Shown piece by piece: positions 1-6,048 of a DNA stretch of 12,702 bases (within the stretch, counting starts at the first letter, position 1; each line of letters opens with the position of its first letter). Made by a program: the position numbers and the translations under genes. The notes below the pieces were generated by a model, which saw only the letters and a program-made list of their open reading frames with translations, ran no database searches and was not told where the DNA came from. Location of the stretch: NCBI GenBank assembly GCA_964632365.1, contig CAZWDR010000076.1, positions 1 through 12,702 on the forward strand, given 5' to 3'. This DNA is from ZC4RG30 sp964632365. GTDB taxonomy: Bacteria; Pseudomonadota; Gammaproteobacteria; Steroidobacterales; Steroidobacteraceae.

Positions 1-636
1 GACCAGCGCAGCGGCTTTGCGCTGACGCTGGTGCGCATGCTGGCCTTCCGGCCCGATGCGCCGGACCGTGCCGGCAGCGCGCCGGCTGCTGCGGGCGAGC
101 GCTCCGTTGGTGCCGCGGGTGTACGCGCCACCGTCGCGCGGGCCGCGGCACGGGCGGCGGTAGCCAGCGCTCCGGCGCCCACGCCCGCGCCCGCGGCGGT
201 TGGTGCCGAGGCGCCGCGCGGCGCCAGCGCGCCGGCGCTGCCGTTCGAGCCGGCGAACTGGTCGGCCATCGTCGAGCAGCTGGGCCTCGCAGGCTCCGCC
301 CGCCAGCTTGCGGCCAACTGCGCGCTGGCCGGGCGGCAGGGGGCGCTGGTGCGCCTGCTGCTCGATCCGCGCGCCACGCGCACGCCCGGCAACGAGGCGC
401 GGCTCACCGACGCGCTGTCGCGCTACCTCGGCGAGACCGTGCGGCTGCAGTTCGAGGTGCCCGCCGTCGGCGCGCCGGTCACGCCGGCGATCGAAATGAA
501 ACGGCAGGACCAGGAACGGGTGGCGCAGGCGCGTGCCGCACTCGAATCGGATCCCACCATCCAGGCGCTGCAGAAGCGCATGGGGGCCACGATCTTCCCG
601 GACTCCGTGCGACCGAATTCACCGAAGGAGAACTGA
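1..636 (+). CDS. dnaX: DNA polymerase III subunit gamma/tau, C-terminal part (cut by left edge)
   Basis: This is the C-terminal end of the clamp-loader ATPase subunit, which joins the replicative polymerase core and helicase to the clamp loader. The frame is open from base 1, so the gene starts outside the window. The first visible residues (LTLVRMLAFRP) match the conserved end of the collar domain. An Ala/Pro-rich linker of about 60 residues follows, then a folded tau-type C-terminal domain starting near FEPANWSAIVEQL with a RQLAANC motif, and ending in ALQKRMGATIFPDSVRPN. The ATPase part (Walker A, zinc motif) and any programmed-frameshift site would lie to the left; I see no A-rich slippery run in the visible part. 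The stop lies one base before the ybaB start, the usual dnaX-ybaB-recR arrangement. Identification is by motif and synteny and is confident. Confidence 0.93.
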   Translation, partial: DQRSGFALTLVRMLAFRPDAPDRAGSAPAAAGERSVGAAGVRATVARAAARAAVASAPAPTPAPAAVGAEAPRGASAPALPFEPANWSAIVEQLGLAGSARQLAANCALAGRQGALVRLLLDPRATRTPGNEARLTDALSRYLGETVRLQFEVPAVGAPVTPAIEMKRQDQERVAQARAALESDPTIQALQKRMGATIFPDSVRPNSPKEN

Positions 637-637
637 C

Positions 638-961
638 ATGCGCGGCAACATCGGCAACATCCTGAAACAGGCGCAGGCCGTGCAGGAGAACCTGCAGAAG
701 GCACAGGCGGAGGTCGCGCAGATCACCGCGACCGGCGAGTCCGGCGGCGGCATGGTCAAGGTGACGCTGAACGGCAAGCACGAGGCGGCCCGCGTCCAGA
801 TCGATCCGCAGCTGCTGCGCGAAGACAAGGAAATGCTCGAGGACCTGATCGCCGCGGCGATCAATGACGCCACCCACAAGGTGGGCCTGGCGGTGAACGA
901 GAAGATGTCCGGCGCGATGGCCGGCCTGTCGCTGCCACCGGGCATGAAGCTGCCGTTCTGA
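638..961 (+). CDS. ybaB: YbaB/EbfC family nucleoid-associated protein
   Basis: A 107-residue YbaB/EbfC protein, a small dimeric DNA-binding, nucleoid-associated protein. The sequence begins MRGNIGNILKQAQAVQENL and has the family's N-terminal amphipathic helix, the central GGGMVKVTLNGKHE strand region and a C-terminal helix ending SLPPGMKLPF, all at normal family length. The ATG at 638 is chosen because GGAG at 627-630 gives a 7-nt spacing and the reading frame matches the family start; longer reading in this frame would run into dnaX. It lies 1 nt after dnaX and 10 nt before recR, so it is almost certainly co-transcribed and coupled with them. The family's exact cellular role is not fully settled, although its operon partners suggest chromosome maintenance. 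Confidence 0.95.
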   Translation: MRGNIGNILKQAQAVQENLQKAQAEVAQITATGESGGGMVKVTLNGKHEAARVQIDPQLLREDKEMLEDLIAAAINDATHKVGLAVNEKMSGAMAGLSLPPGMKLPF

Positions 962-971
962 TCCGGCCTCG

Positions 972-1571
972 ATGAAGCATCCGGAGTCGCTGGCGCGGCT
1001 GATCGAGGCGCTGCACGCGCTGCCCGGCATCGGCCCGAAGAGCGCGCAGCGCCTGGCCTTCCGCCTGCTGCAGGACCGGCGTGTCGCGGCGCGCGAGCTG
1101 TCGCAGGCCCTGACGCATGCGCTGGAGCGCATCGGCCGCTGCAGCCGGTGCCGCATGCTGGCCGAGGGCGAGCTGTGCCCTGTCTGCGCCTCGCCGTCGC
1201 GCGACACCGCGCAGCTGTGCGTGGTCGAATCGCCGGCCGATGTGATCGCGGTGGAGAATTCCGGTGCCTATCGGGGCCGCTACTTCGTGCTGATGGGGCA
1301 CCTCTCGCCGCTGGACGGCATCGGACCTGAGCAGCTCGGGCTGCATGAGCTGGACCTGCTGCTGGCGCAGGGCGAGGTGCGCGAGGTGATCCTGGCGACC
1401 AATTCCACCGTCGAGGGCGAAGCCACGGCGCATTTCATCTCCGAACTGGCGCGCGCGCGCGGCCTCCCGGCCTCACGCATCGCGCAGGGCGTGCCCTTCG
1501 GTGGCGAACTGGAGTATGTGGACGGCGGCACGCTGGCGGCCGCACTGGCCGGCCGGCAGCACGTCTCCTGA
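972..1571 (+). CDS. recR: Recombination mediator protein RecR
   Basis: RecR of the RecFOR pathway, which helps load RecA onto SSB-coated gapped DNA. The 199 residues match the usual length. In order: a helix-hairpin-helix segment around residues 15-28 (LPGIGPKSAQRLAF), a four-cysteine zinc finger (Cys57, Cys60, Cys69, Cys72; CSRC...CPVC), and a Toprim domain from about residue 80 (VVESPADVIAVENSG, then LATNSTVEGEATA), ending with the conserved GVPFGGELEYVDGGTL near the C-terminus. The ATG at 972 gives the standard MKHPESLARLIEAL start. No strong Shine-Dalgarno precedes it, consistent with coupling to ybaB 10 nt upstream. The stop is embedded in a 14-bp palindrome at the junction with the convergent neighbour. 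Confidence 0.97.
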   Translation: MKHPESLARLIEALHALPGIGPKSAQRLAFRLLQDRRVAARELSQALTHALERIGRCSRCRMLAEGELCPVCASPSRDTAQLCVVESPADVIAVENSGAYRGRYFVLMGHLSPLDGIGPEQLGLHELDLLLAQGEVREVILATNSTVEGEATAHFISELARARGLPASRIAQGVPFGGELEYVDGGTLAAALAGRQHVS

Positions 1572-1583
1572 CGGCGCGCCGTC
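1570..1583. terminator. Possible terminator or boundary palindrome
   Basis: The perfect 14-bp palindrome GACGGCGCGCCGTC overlaps the recR stop and lies just before the end of the convergent BOF gene. As RNA it could form a 5-bp stem with a CGCG loop on either strand. There is no T-run, so it is a weak candidate; position between convergent genes is the main support. Confidence 0.25.
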
Positions 1584-1589
1584 GCTGGC

Positions 1590-2009
1590 TCAGCGCGTCG
1601 CGGCGGACCCGTCCTGTGTGGCGGACAGCACCTCCAGGCGCTCGGCGTCGATGCGCGGATCGCGCATCACCCGGGCATCCACCTCGCCGCTGATCTTCAC
1701 CCGCGCCTCGGCGCCCACCGGCTGGCCGGCCGGGAAGTCCTCATCGTCGATCTCGACCGTGATCTCGCCAGTGGCATCCTTGAACAGGTACAGCTCGCGT
1801 CCGGTCTGCCGGACCAGATTGCCCGTCAGCTCCACCAGCCGGTCATCGGTGGGTTCCTTCAGCACCTCCGCCACGGTGCGGGCGACGGGGCGCGACTCGG
1901 GGGACCGGGCGCCCGGCCCGGTGAACTGCGCAAGGGCGGTGCCCGTGGCGCCCAGGCCGAGCAGCAGTGCGACCGTGGTGCGATGCATGAGCCGTGTGGA
2001 GCGAAGCAT
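1590..2009 (-). CDS. Secreted BOF/YgiW-YdeI family OB-fold protein
   Basis: Probable periplasmic small OB-fold protein of the BOF (YgiW/YdeI) family, 139 residues. Family members in enterics are linked to tolerance of peroxide, metal or antimicrobial-peptide stress; the role here is inferred from similarity only. The N-terminus is a signal peptide (basic MLRSTRLMHRT, hydrophobic VALLLGLGATGTALA, likely cleavage ALA|Q). The OB-fold part carries TVAEVLKEPTDDRLVEL, then VRQTGRELYLFKDATGEI, TVEIDDEDFP and VKISGEVD, the typical family pattern. I chose the ATG at 2009 because AAGGAG (2017-2022) sits 7 nt upstream and because the signal peptide begins here; the frame stays open upstream to about 2135 but that stretch is repeat-rich and does not resemble protein. 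It converges on recR. Confidence 0.85.
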   Translation of the reverse strand: MLRSTRLMHRTTVALLLGLGATGTALAQFTGPGARSPESRPVARTVAEVLKEPTDDRLVELTGNLVRQTGRELYLFKDATGEITVEIDDEDFPAGQPVGAEARVKISGEVDARVMRDPRIDAERLEVLSATQDGSAATR

Positions 2010-2027
2010 GGATGGACTCCTTGTGAT

Positions 2028-2080
2028 GGGATGCCAGCGTCGTGACGGGATGCCAGCGTCGTGACGGGATGCCAGCGTCG
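2028..2080. repeat. 19-bp tandem repeat, about 2.8 copies, in the leader of the BOF gene
   Basis: The unit GGGATGCCAGCGTCGTGAC occurs at 2028-2046 and 2047-2065, then a third copy of 15 bases at 2066-2080. The copies are identical where they overlap, and a degenerate fragment (GTGATGGG) overlaps the left end. The array lies only 6 nt beyond the Shine-Dalgarno of the leftward BOF gene, so it would be transcribed in that mRNA leader. The unit length is not a multiple of three, which argues against coding use. Confidence 0.9.
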
Positions 2081-2152
2081 CTGGCTGCCGGCCGGTGCAG
2101 GAAGCGGCCGGGCTGCCCTGCGCGCGTGAGCGCATGCCGACAGCGGCCGCGC
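2081..2152. other. Intergenic stretch without recognised feature
   Basis: This GC-rich stretch lies between the tandem repeat and the hairpin upstream of rnk, inside the 414-base gene-free gap 2010-2423. The promoter of the leftward BOF gene should be here or just to the right, but I see no convincing -35/-10 pair on the minus strand. Confidence 0.5.
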
Positions 2153-2185
2153 GGCGCCGACCGGGGTGACCGCCCCGGGGCGCCG
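2152..2185. promoter_or_regulatory. Strong GC-rich hairpin directly upstream of the rnk promoter
   Basis: Outer arms CGGCGCC (2152-2158) and GGCGCCG (2179-2185) pair perfectly. Inside, after a GA bulge, CCGGGG (2161-2166) pairs with CCCCGG (2173-2178) around a 6-nt loop. The structure stops one base before the TTGACT -35 box at 2187. There is no T-tract on either strand, so a simple intrinsic terminator is unlikely. It could insulate the two divergent units or bind a regulator; function unknown. Confidence 0.45.
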
Positions 2186-2186
2186 G

Positions 2187-2214
2187 TTGACTATCGGCCC
2201 AAAGGCCCTATGCT
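2187..2214 (+). promoter_or_regulatory. Predicted sigma70-type promoter for the rnk-like gene
   Basis: A TTGACT box at 2187-2192 and a TATGCT box at 2209-2214 are separated by 16 bp. These are close to the TTGACA/TATAAT consensus and stand out in this GC-rich window. Transcription would start near 2221, giving a leader of about 200 nt before the rnk ATG at 2424. Confidence 0.6.
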
Positions 2215-2220
2215 CAGATC

Positions 2221-2423
2221 GATGCCGACCTGCGCCTCAATGAAGTTCCGGTTGCCTGCGCGTGCCGCAGGGCACCTGATCCAGGGCCACTCGCCCCGGG
2301 CGTAGCCGTTCGCGCGCTTCGTCCGGGGCCGGTCTCCATCGAAGCCATCTCAAGTACAGTTTCCCCATTCACGCTGACCGGCGGGTCATTCCATTCGCCG
2401 GCGGCATTCCAGGAGCGGATCGC
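2221..2423 (+). promoter_or_regulatory. Long structured 5' leader of rnk
   Basis: If the promoter at 2187-2214 is used, this is untranslated leader of about 200 nt. It contains a hairpin CCTGCG-cgtgc-CGCAGG (2255-2271) and a second CCGGCG/CGCCGG pairing (2378-2383 with 2396-2401, 12-nt loop) ending 9 nt before the AGGAG Shine-Dalgarno at 2411-2415. I recognise no known riboswitch class. A small RNA in this stretch is possible but unsupported. Confidence 0.35.
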
Positions 2424-2864
2424 ATGCAGTACAACCAGCCCCGAGAAGGACAGCTGCCCAAGATCGTGATCCCGGCCGGCGATTACGACCGGCTCATGGA
2501 TCTGGCCGGCGCCGCCGAGCGCCTGGCGCCCGACGTGGCCGACTACCTGGAACGGGAACTGGCGCGTGCGCAGATCGTTCCCGACCAGCAATTCGACTCC
2601 GGCGTGGCGCGCGTCGGCGCGCTGGTCACGTACAAGGACGAGCAGGACCGCCAGCGCGAAGTCACGCTGGTGTGGCCGCAGGATGCGGACGTGAACCGCA
2701 ACCGCATCTCGGTGCTGACCTCGATCGGGGCGGCCCTGCTCGGCCTGCGTGCCGGACAGTCGATCGACTGGCCCTCGCCGGTGGGCGGTGCGCGCACGCT
2801 GACGGTGCTGGACGTGCGGGTGAATGCGCCGGCGCCAGCGCCGGAACCGGACCGCGCGGCCTGA
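2424..2864 (+). CDS. rnk: Rnk/GreA-like nucleoside diphosphate kinase regulator family protein
   Basis: A 146-residue protein of the Rnk family: a short N-terminal coiled coil followed by a GreA/GreB C-terminal-like FKBP domain. E. coli Rnk (136 residues) binds RNA polymerase and was named for its effect on nucleoside diphosphate kinase. Visible marks are PKIVIPAGDYDRLMDLA at the start, a helical stretch (ADYLERELARAQIV), then the domain signature with ARVGALVTYKDEQ, REVTLVWPQDAD, and ISVLTSIGAALLGLRAGQSI followed by DWPSP. A Pro/Ala-rich tail of about 14 residues follows (NAPAPAPEPDRAA). The ATG at 2424 has AGGAG 8 nt upstream. It is a single-gene unit with its own promoter and converges on rsgA. 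The family assignment is confident; whether it is the functional rnk orthologue is less certain. Confidence 0.88.
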   Translation: MQYNQPREGQLPKIVIPAGDYDRLMDLAGAAERLAPDVADYLERELARAQIVPDQQFDSGVARVGALVTYKDEQDRQREVTLVWPQDADVNRNRISVLTSIGAALLGLRAGQSIDWPSPVGGARTLTVLDVRVNAPAPAPEPDRAA

Positions 2865-2874
2865 GCGGCCGCGC
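2854..2874. terminator. Hairpin between convergent rnk and rsgA
   Basis: GCGCGGCC (2854-2861) and GGCCGCGC (2867-2874) form a perfect 8-bp all-GC stem with a 5-nt loop that contains the rnk stop codon. It lies between two convergent genes and could act in both directions. It lacks a T-run, so intrinsic termination is uncertain; it may instead stabilise 3' ends. Confidence 0.4.
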
Positions 2875-2895
2875 AGGTCGGCGCGCGGGCAGCCG

Positions 2896-3828
2896 TCAGC
2901 GCCGACGCGCCGCGCGTTCGCCCTCGGGGCGTTTCTCCCACAGCTGCTGGTAGAGCCGCCTGAGTCGGCGGTAGCTCTCGTAACGCCGCGCGTCCACCAC
3001 CTGCGCGTCGACTGCGGCGCGCACCGCGCACGACGGCTCGTGCAGGTGCAGGCAATCCTGGAAGCGGCACTGCGGCGCAAGCCGCGCCACCTCGCGGAAG
3101 CCGAGCGTGGCCGGTTCGAGATCGTCGATGGCGGGCGCGAAATCGCGCACGCCGGGGGAATCCATGATGCGGCCGCCGCCATCGCAGTCATACAGGCGCG
3201 AGGCGGTGGTGGTGTGGCGGCCTTCCTCCTCGCGCATCAGATCACCGATGGCGATGTCCGCGGCATCCGGGCACATCAGGCGGGTCAGCGAGGATTTGCC
3301 GACGCCGGATTGGCCCACGAGGATGGTGGTGGCGCCGCGCAATGCATCGCGCAGCGGCGCCACGCCCGGATTGGTGCCACCGGTCCCGGGCGCTTCGTGG
3401 GTGCTGACGCGGATGACGCCGTAGCCCAGCGCGACCAGCGGCGCGAGCGCTGCGCAGAGCTGCGGCGATTCAGCCAGGTCACTCTTGTTCGCGATGATGA
3501 GGCCCTGGAGCCCGGCGCACTCTGCGGCACAGAGGTATCGGTCGAGCAGGAACAGGTCGGGCGCGGGCAGTGGCGCGACGACGATGCACAGCTGCGTGAG
3601 ATTGGCGGCGAGTGGTTCACTGCGGCCGCGGATCGTGCTGCGGCGGAGGAAGGTGCTGCGGGGCAGGGTGCCCGAGACGAGCATCTCGCCGTTGTGGGAC
3701 TCGCAATTTACCTGATCGCCACAGACGATTTCGAGCTTCCGCCCGAGGGGACGTGCCTTGTACTGTGTGCCAGCCACATCGCGCACCAGGAGGTGTCGTC
3801 CGTAGGTGGCAATGACTTCGGCAATCAC
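2896..3828 (-). CDS. rsgA: Small ribosomal subunit biogenesis GTPase RsgA
   Basis: RsgA (YjeQ) is a circularly permuted GTPase that checks late maturation of the 30S subunit and leaves on GTP hydrolysis. The 310 residues show an N-terminal OB-fold (about 1-70, with RSTFLRRSTIRGRSEPLAANL), then motifs in permuted order: G4 NKSD (114-117), G1 GQSGVGKS (172-179), the G2-region HTTT (205-208) and G3 DSPG (223-226). A C-terminal zinc finger follows with Cys254, Cys259, His261/263 and Cys267 (CRFQDCLHLHEPSC), and a basic Arg-rich end. I chose the GTG at 3828 because the family start (VIAEVIATYGRHLLV) begins here; upstream reading runs antisense through orn. A weak AGGG lies 3 nt upstream. It is divergent from orn, as in E. 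coli. Confidence 0.95.
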   Translation of the reverse strand: MIAEVIATYGRHLLVRDVAGTQYKARPLGRKLEIVCGDQVNCESHNGEMLVSGTLPRSTFLRRSTIRGRSEPLAANLTQLCIVVAPLPAPDLFLLDRYLCAAECAGLQGLIIANKSDLAESPQLCAALAPLVALGYGVIRVSTHEAPGTGGTNPGVAPLRDALRGATTILVGQSGVGKSSLTRLMCPDAADIAIGDLMREEEGRHTTTASRLYDCDGGGRIMDSPGVRDFAPAIDDLEPATLGFREVARLAPQCRFQDCLHLHEPSCAVRAAVDAQVVDARRYESYRRLRRLYQQLWEKRPEGERAARRR

Positions 3829-3840
3829 GAACCCTAGAAT
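3812..3840 (+). promoter_or_regulatory. Predicted promoter for orn
   Basis: ATGACT (3812-3817), 17 bp, then TAGAAT (3835-3840) gives a plausible sigma70-type promoter with a leader of about 25 nt before the orn GTG. It overlaps the start codon of divergent rsgA, so the two transcription units may interfere. AAGAGG (3859-3864) is the likely orn Shine-Dalgarno. Confidence 0.45.
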
Positions 3841-3870
3841 GCCACAGACACTGGTTTCAAGAGGCCTGGC

Positions 3871-4440
3871 GTGCAGAATCGCGAGAACCTGATCTGGATC
3901 GACCTGGAGATGACCGGCCTGAAGCCGGAATCCGACACGATCATCGAGATCGCCACCGTCGTCACCGATGCGCAGCTGCGCGTGCTGGCCGAGGGTCCCG
4001 TTTTCGCGATCCACACCAGTGACGAGGTGCTCGCCGGCATGGACGAATGGAACACGCGGCAGCATGGCCAGAGCGGACTCACCGCGCGCGTGCGCGAGAG
4101 CCATACGACGCTTGCTGAAGCAGAGGCGGCCACGCTCGAGTTCCTGAAGACCTGGGTGCCGGGCGGCACCTCGCCGATGTGTGGCAACAGCATCTGCCAG
4201 GACCGGCGCTTCCTTGCACGGCAGATGCCGCAACTGGAACGCTACTTCCACTACCGCAACCTGGATGTGAGCACGGTGAAGGAACTCGCGCGCCGCTGGG
4301 CGCCACAGCAGACCACAGGCTTCGAGAAGCAGGCCGCGCATCTGGCGCTGGCCGACATCCACGATTCGATCCGCGAGCTGGCCTTCTATCGCAGCCGGCT
4401 GTTCATCGAGGCCGCGCGCGGTCCGGTGGAGCTGGCATGA
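3871..4440 (+). CDS. orn: Oligoribonuclease
   Basis: Oligoribonuclease, the DEDDh-type 3'-5' exonuclease that degrades very short RNAs (and pGpG, the product of c-di-GMP turnover) to mononucleotides; cytoplasmic, essential in many gammaproteobacteria. The 189 residues match the usual size. Catalytic residues sit where expected: Asp11 and Glu13 in IWIDLEMTGL, Asp111 in CGNSICQDRRFL, and His157 with Asp162 in AAHLALADIHDSI, nearly the E. coli numbering. The start is GTG at 3871, preceded by AAGAGG with 6-nt spacing. Divergent from rsgA by 42 bp, and its stop overlaps the next gene's ATG (ATGA), so the downstream DUF1249 gene is translationally coupled. Confidence 0.97.
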   Translation: MQNRENLIWIDLEMTGLKPESDTIIEIATVVTDAQLRVLAEGPVFAIHTSDEVLAGMDEWNTRQHGQSGLTARVRESHTTLAEAEAATLEFLKTWVPGGTSPMCGNSICQDRRFLARQMPQLERYFHYRNLDVSTVKELARRWAPQQTTGFEKQAAHLALADIHDSIRELAFYRSRLFIEAARGPVELA

Positions 4441-4916
4441 GCGTGGGGCTGCGCAACGAGGCACTGCTGCCGGCCAGCTGGCGTGCGCGGCCGCGGGGCT
4501 TCGCGGCGCTGATGTCGCTGTACGAGAGCAACTACCTGCGCCTGACACAGCTCACGGGTGATCCGGCGCAGCTGCGTGGCGAGCGCATCTCGCAGGTGGC
4601 CGGTGGCTGCGACCTGCGCCTCACGGTGCTCGAACAATGCCCTTACACCACCACGGTGTCGCTGACGCACCTGTTCCATGACGCCACGGCGGTGGGACCG
4701 GGACTTCAGACCTTCCTCACCTATCCGGACGTGCGCATCCGCGTCTACACCGACGCGCGCATGGCGCAGGCCCAGCACTGGCCGGCGGACCAGCCGGAGC
4801 CCTGTTCAGGGAATCCGGCACAGGCAGAGCGTGAACTGGCGCAGCGCTGGCTGCACAACAACATGTTAAACAAGTGGCTGGAATACTGCCTGGAGCTGGG
4901 ACACCGCCTGGCCTGA
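4437..4916 (+). CDS. DUF1249 family (YqiB-like) protein
   Basis: A 159-residue protein of the DUF1249/YqiB family, of unknown biochemical function. Diagnostic parts are LMSLYESNYLRLTQL near residue 30, the strand-rich LRLTVLEQCPYTTTVSLTHLF, PDVRIRVYTDARMAQAQ, and a C-terminal LAQRWLHNNMLNKWLEYCLELGH. The last portion (NKWLEYCLELGH) is the part I recognise best. The ATG at 4437 overlaps the orn stop (ATGA), which fixes the start and indicates translational coupling. In E. coli, yqiB is linked to cpdA and parE rather than orn, so the orn linkage here may hint at a role near small-nucleotide metabolism, but that is inference only. Confidence 0.82.
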   Translation: MSVGLRNEALLPASWRARPRGFAALMSLYESNYLRLTQLTGDPAQLRGERISQVAGGCDLRLTVLEQCPYTTTVSLTHLFHDATAVGPGLQTFLTYPDVRIRVYTDARMAQAQHWPADQPEPCSGNPAQAERELAQRWLHNNMLNKWLEYCLELGHRLA

Positions 4917-4931
4917 AGGGAAGCCTCCCGC

Positions 4932-5999
4932 TTGTTTTCGTCCGACGCCGTCAACTGGTTTGGAAAGATCCTCCGCACCCGGGTGAAACTCGAACACCCG
5001 GAAGCGCCCGAGGACCAGCGACTCATTCACCTGTTCCGCAACCGCGCGGAGCTGAAGAAGACGCTTGCCGAATCCCAGGATGAAGCCCACCGCCTGAAGG
5101 ACCGCGTGAAGCTGCAGGAGGCGGCCACGTTGCGCGTGCGCGAGCAGCTGCAGCGCCTGGAGGCTTTCCTCGGGCAACCGGTCAGCGGCCTGCATTGCCT
5201 GGTGCATTACCAGCTGCGCGAGCTCTGGGACACCGGTCACAACCAGATCGCGGCGCTGGTGCGCGAGCTGGCCAAGGCGCGCGAGGAGCGCGAACGCAAG
5301 CAGTTCCTGTCCGATCTGAACCGCCAGCTCTTCGAGCGGCAGCAGGGCGCCCGCGCGGCAGTGGCGCGTGCGGAGGGCGCCGCCGCCGACGCGCGGGCGC
5401 GCCTGTCCGCAGTGCATGGCGCGCTGGCGCGTTCCCAGCGCTGGTGGCAGTACTTCCGGCGGCGCGAGCTGCTGCGTCAGCGGACCGCCGTGCACGCGGA
5501 GGCGCTGTCCACCGACCACGAGCTGCAGCAGGCGCGCTCGCAGCTGGCCAGGATCGAGGAGGCGGGCGGGGCCAAGTATCCCGGCCTGTCGCTGGATGCC
5601 CGGCGCATGCTGAATCTCACCATCGTCGCCGCCGCGCAGACGCTGGCGCTGCGCGTGGTGCCGCACACGCTGGTCAAGCGCATGGTCGACGCGATGTCGC
5701 GCTCGGAGCCGCCGATGGAAGGCGGGCCGGAACAGGCGATGGCGGCAATGCAGGAAATCGCGCGTGCGCGCGCGGCGCTGACGCAGAACGCGCCGGGCCT
5801 TGCGACCGAGGCGCGCCGGCTGGCCGATCACCTTGCGGCCAATGTGCAGTACCGCCTGCCGGGCGACACGCATCCGCGGGATGAGTCGTTGTATCAGGCG
5901 CTGCGGTCCGGGCTTGGCCGCGGGCAGCAGATGCACTGGGACCTGCTCGGTCAGGACCTGTGGGGAACCTCGGGGTTGCTCTACAACGCCGAGGAATAG
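4932..5999 (+). CDS. Hypothetical helical/coiled-coil protein
   Basis: I do not recognise this 355-residue protein. It is predicted mostly alpha-helical and soluble: no signal peptide, no clear membrane segment. Residues 36-80 form a charged heptad-rich coiled coil (ELKKTLAESQDEAHRLKDRV), and 105-210 is another long Ala/Arg/Glu helix region with a basic, aromatic patch RWWQYFRRREL at 170-180. The more ordered core is 215-260 (YPGLSLDARRMLNLTIVAAA, then LRVVPHTLVKRMVDAMSRSE), and the C-terminus 305-355 is less repetitive (VQYRLPGDTHPRDESLYQAL). The start is taken as TTG at 4932, with AAGGGA about 9 nt upstream; a GTG at 4984 is an alternative. It follows the DUF1249 gene by 15 nt, so it is probably the last gene of the orn operon, and it ends just before a strong terminator. 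Reading frame and codon use look genuinely coding. Confidence 0.75.
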   Translation: MFSSDAVNWFGKILRTRVKLEHPEAPEDQRLIHLFRNRAELKKTLAESQDEAHRLKDRVKLQEAATLRVREQLQRLEAFLGQPVSGLHCLVHYQLRELWDTGHNQIAALVRELAKAREERERKQFLSDLNRQLFERQQGARAAVARAEGAAADARARLSAVHGALARSQRWWQYFRRRELLRQRTAVHAEALSTDHELQQARSQLARIEEAGGAKYPGLSLDARRMLNLTIVAAAQTLALRVVPHTLVKRMVDAMSRSEPPMEGGPEQAMAAMQEIARARAALTQNAPGLATEARRLADHLAANVQYRLPGDTHPRDESLYQALRSGLGRGQQMHWDLLGQDLWGTSGLLYNAEE

Positions 6000-6008
6000 G
6001 ACGGCCGG

Positions 6009-6043
6009 GTTGCCGCGCTGCGGGCAGGCAGCGCGGCAACTTT
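6009..6043. terminator. Strong intrinsic terminator between convergent genes
   Basis: Arms 6009-6021 (GTTGCCGCGCTGC) and 6028-6040 (GCAGCGCGGCAAC) form a perfect 13-bp stem with a 6-nt loop. It is followed by TTT on the plus strand; on the minus strand the hairpin is followed by CCCGG rather than a T-run. It should end the orn-DUF1249-coiled-coil unit, and may also block transcription of prc reading in from the right. Confidence 0.85.
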
Positions 6044-6048
6044 GAAGG

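Noticed and set aside
2010..2135. Upstream extension of the BOF gene to position 2135
   Set aside because: The added 42 residues come from the tandem repeats and do not resemble a signal peptide, and they lie upstream of a well-placed AAGGAG.
2824..3837. Long plus-strand open frame (337 residues) opposite rsgA
   Set aside because: It is antisense to a clear RsgA with all GTPase motifs. The translation is low-complexity and resembles no protein; GC-rich genes often leave the opposite strand open.
5195..5884. Ala/Arg/Gly-rich plus-strand frame (229 residues) overlapping the coiled-coil gene
   Set aside because: It is an out-of-frame shadow of the coiled-coil gene, with composition typical of such shadows and no start signal.
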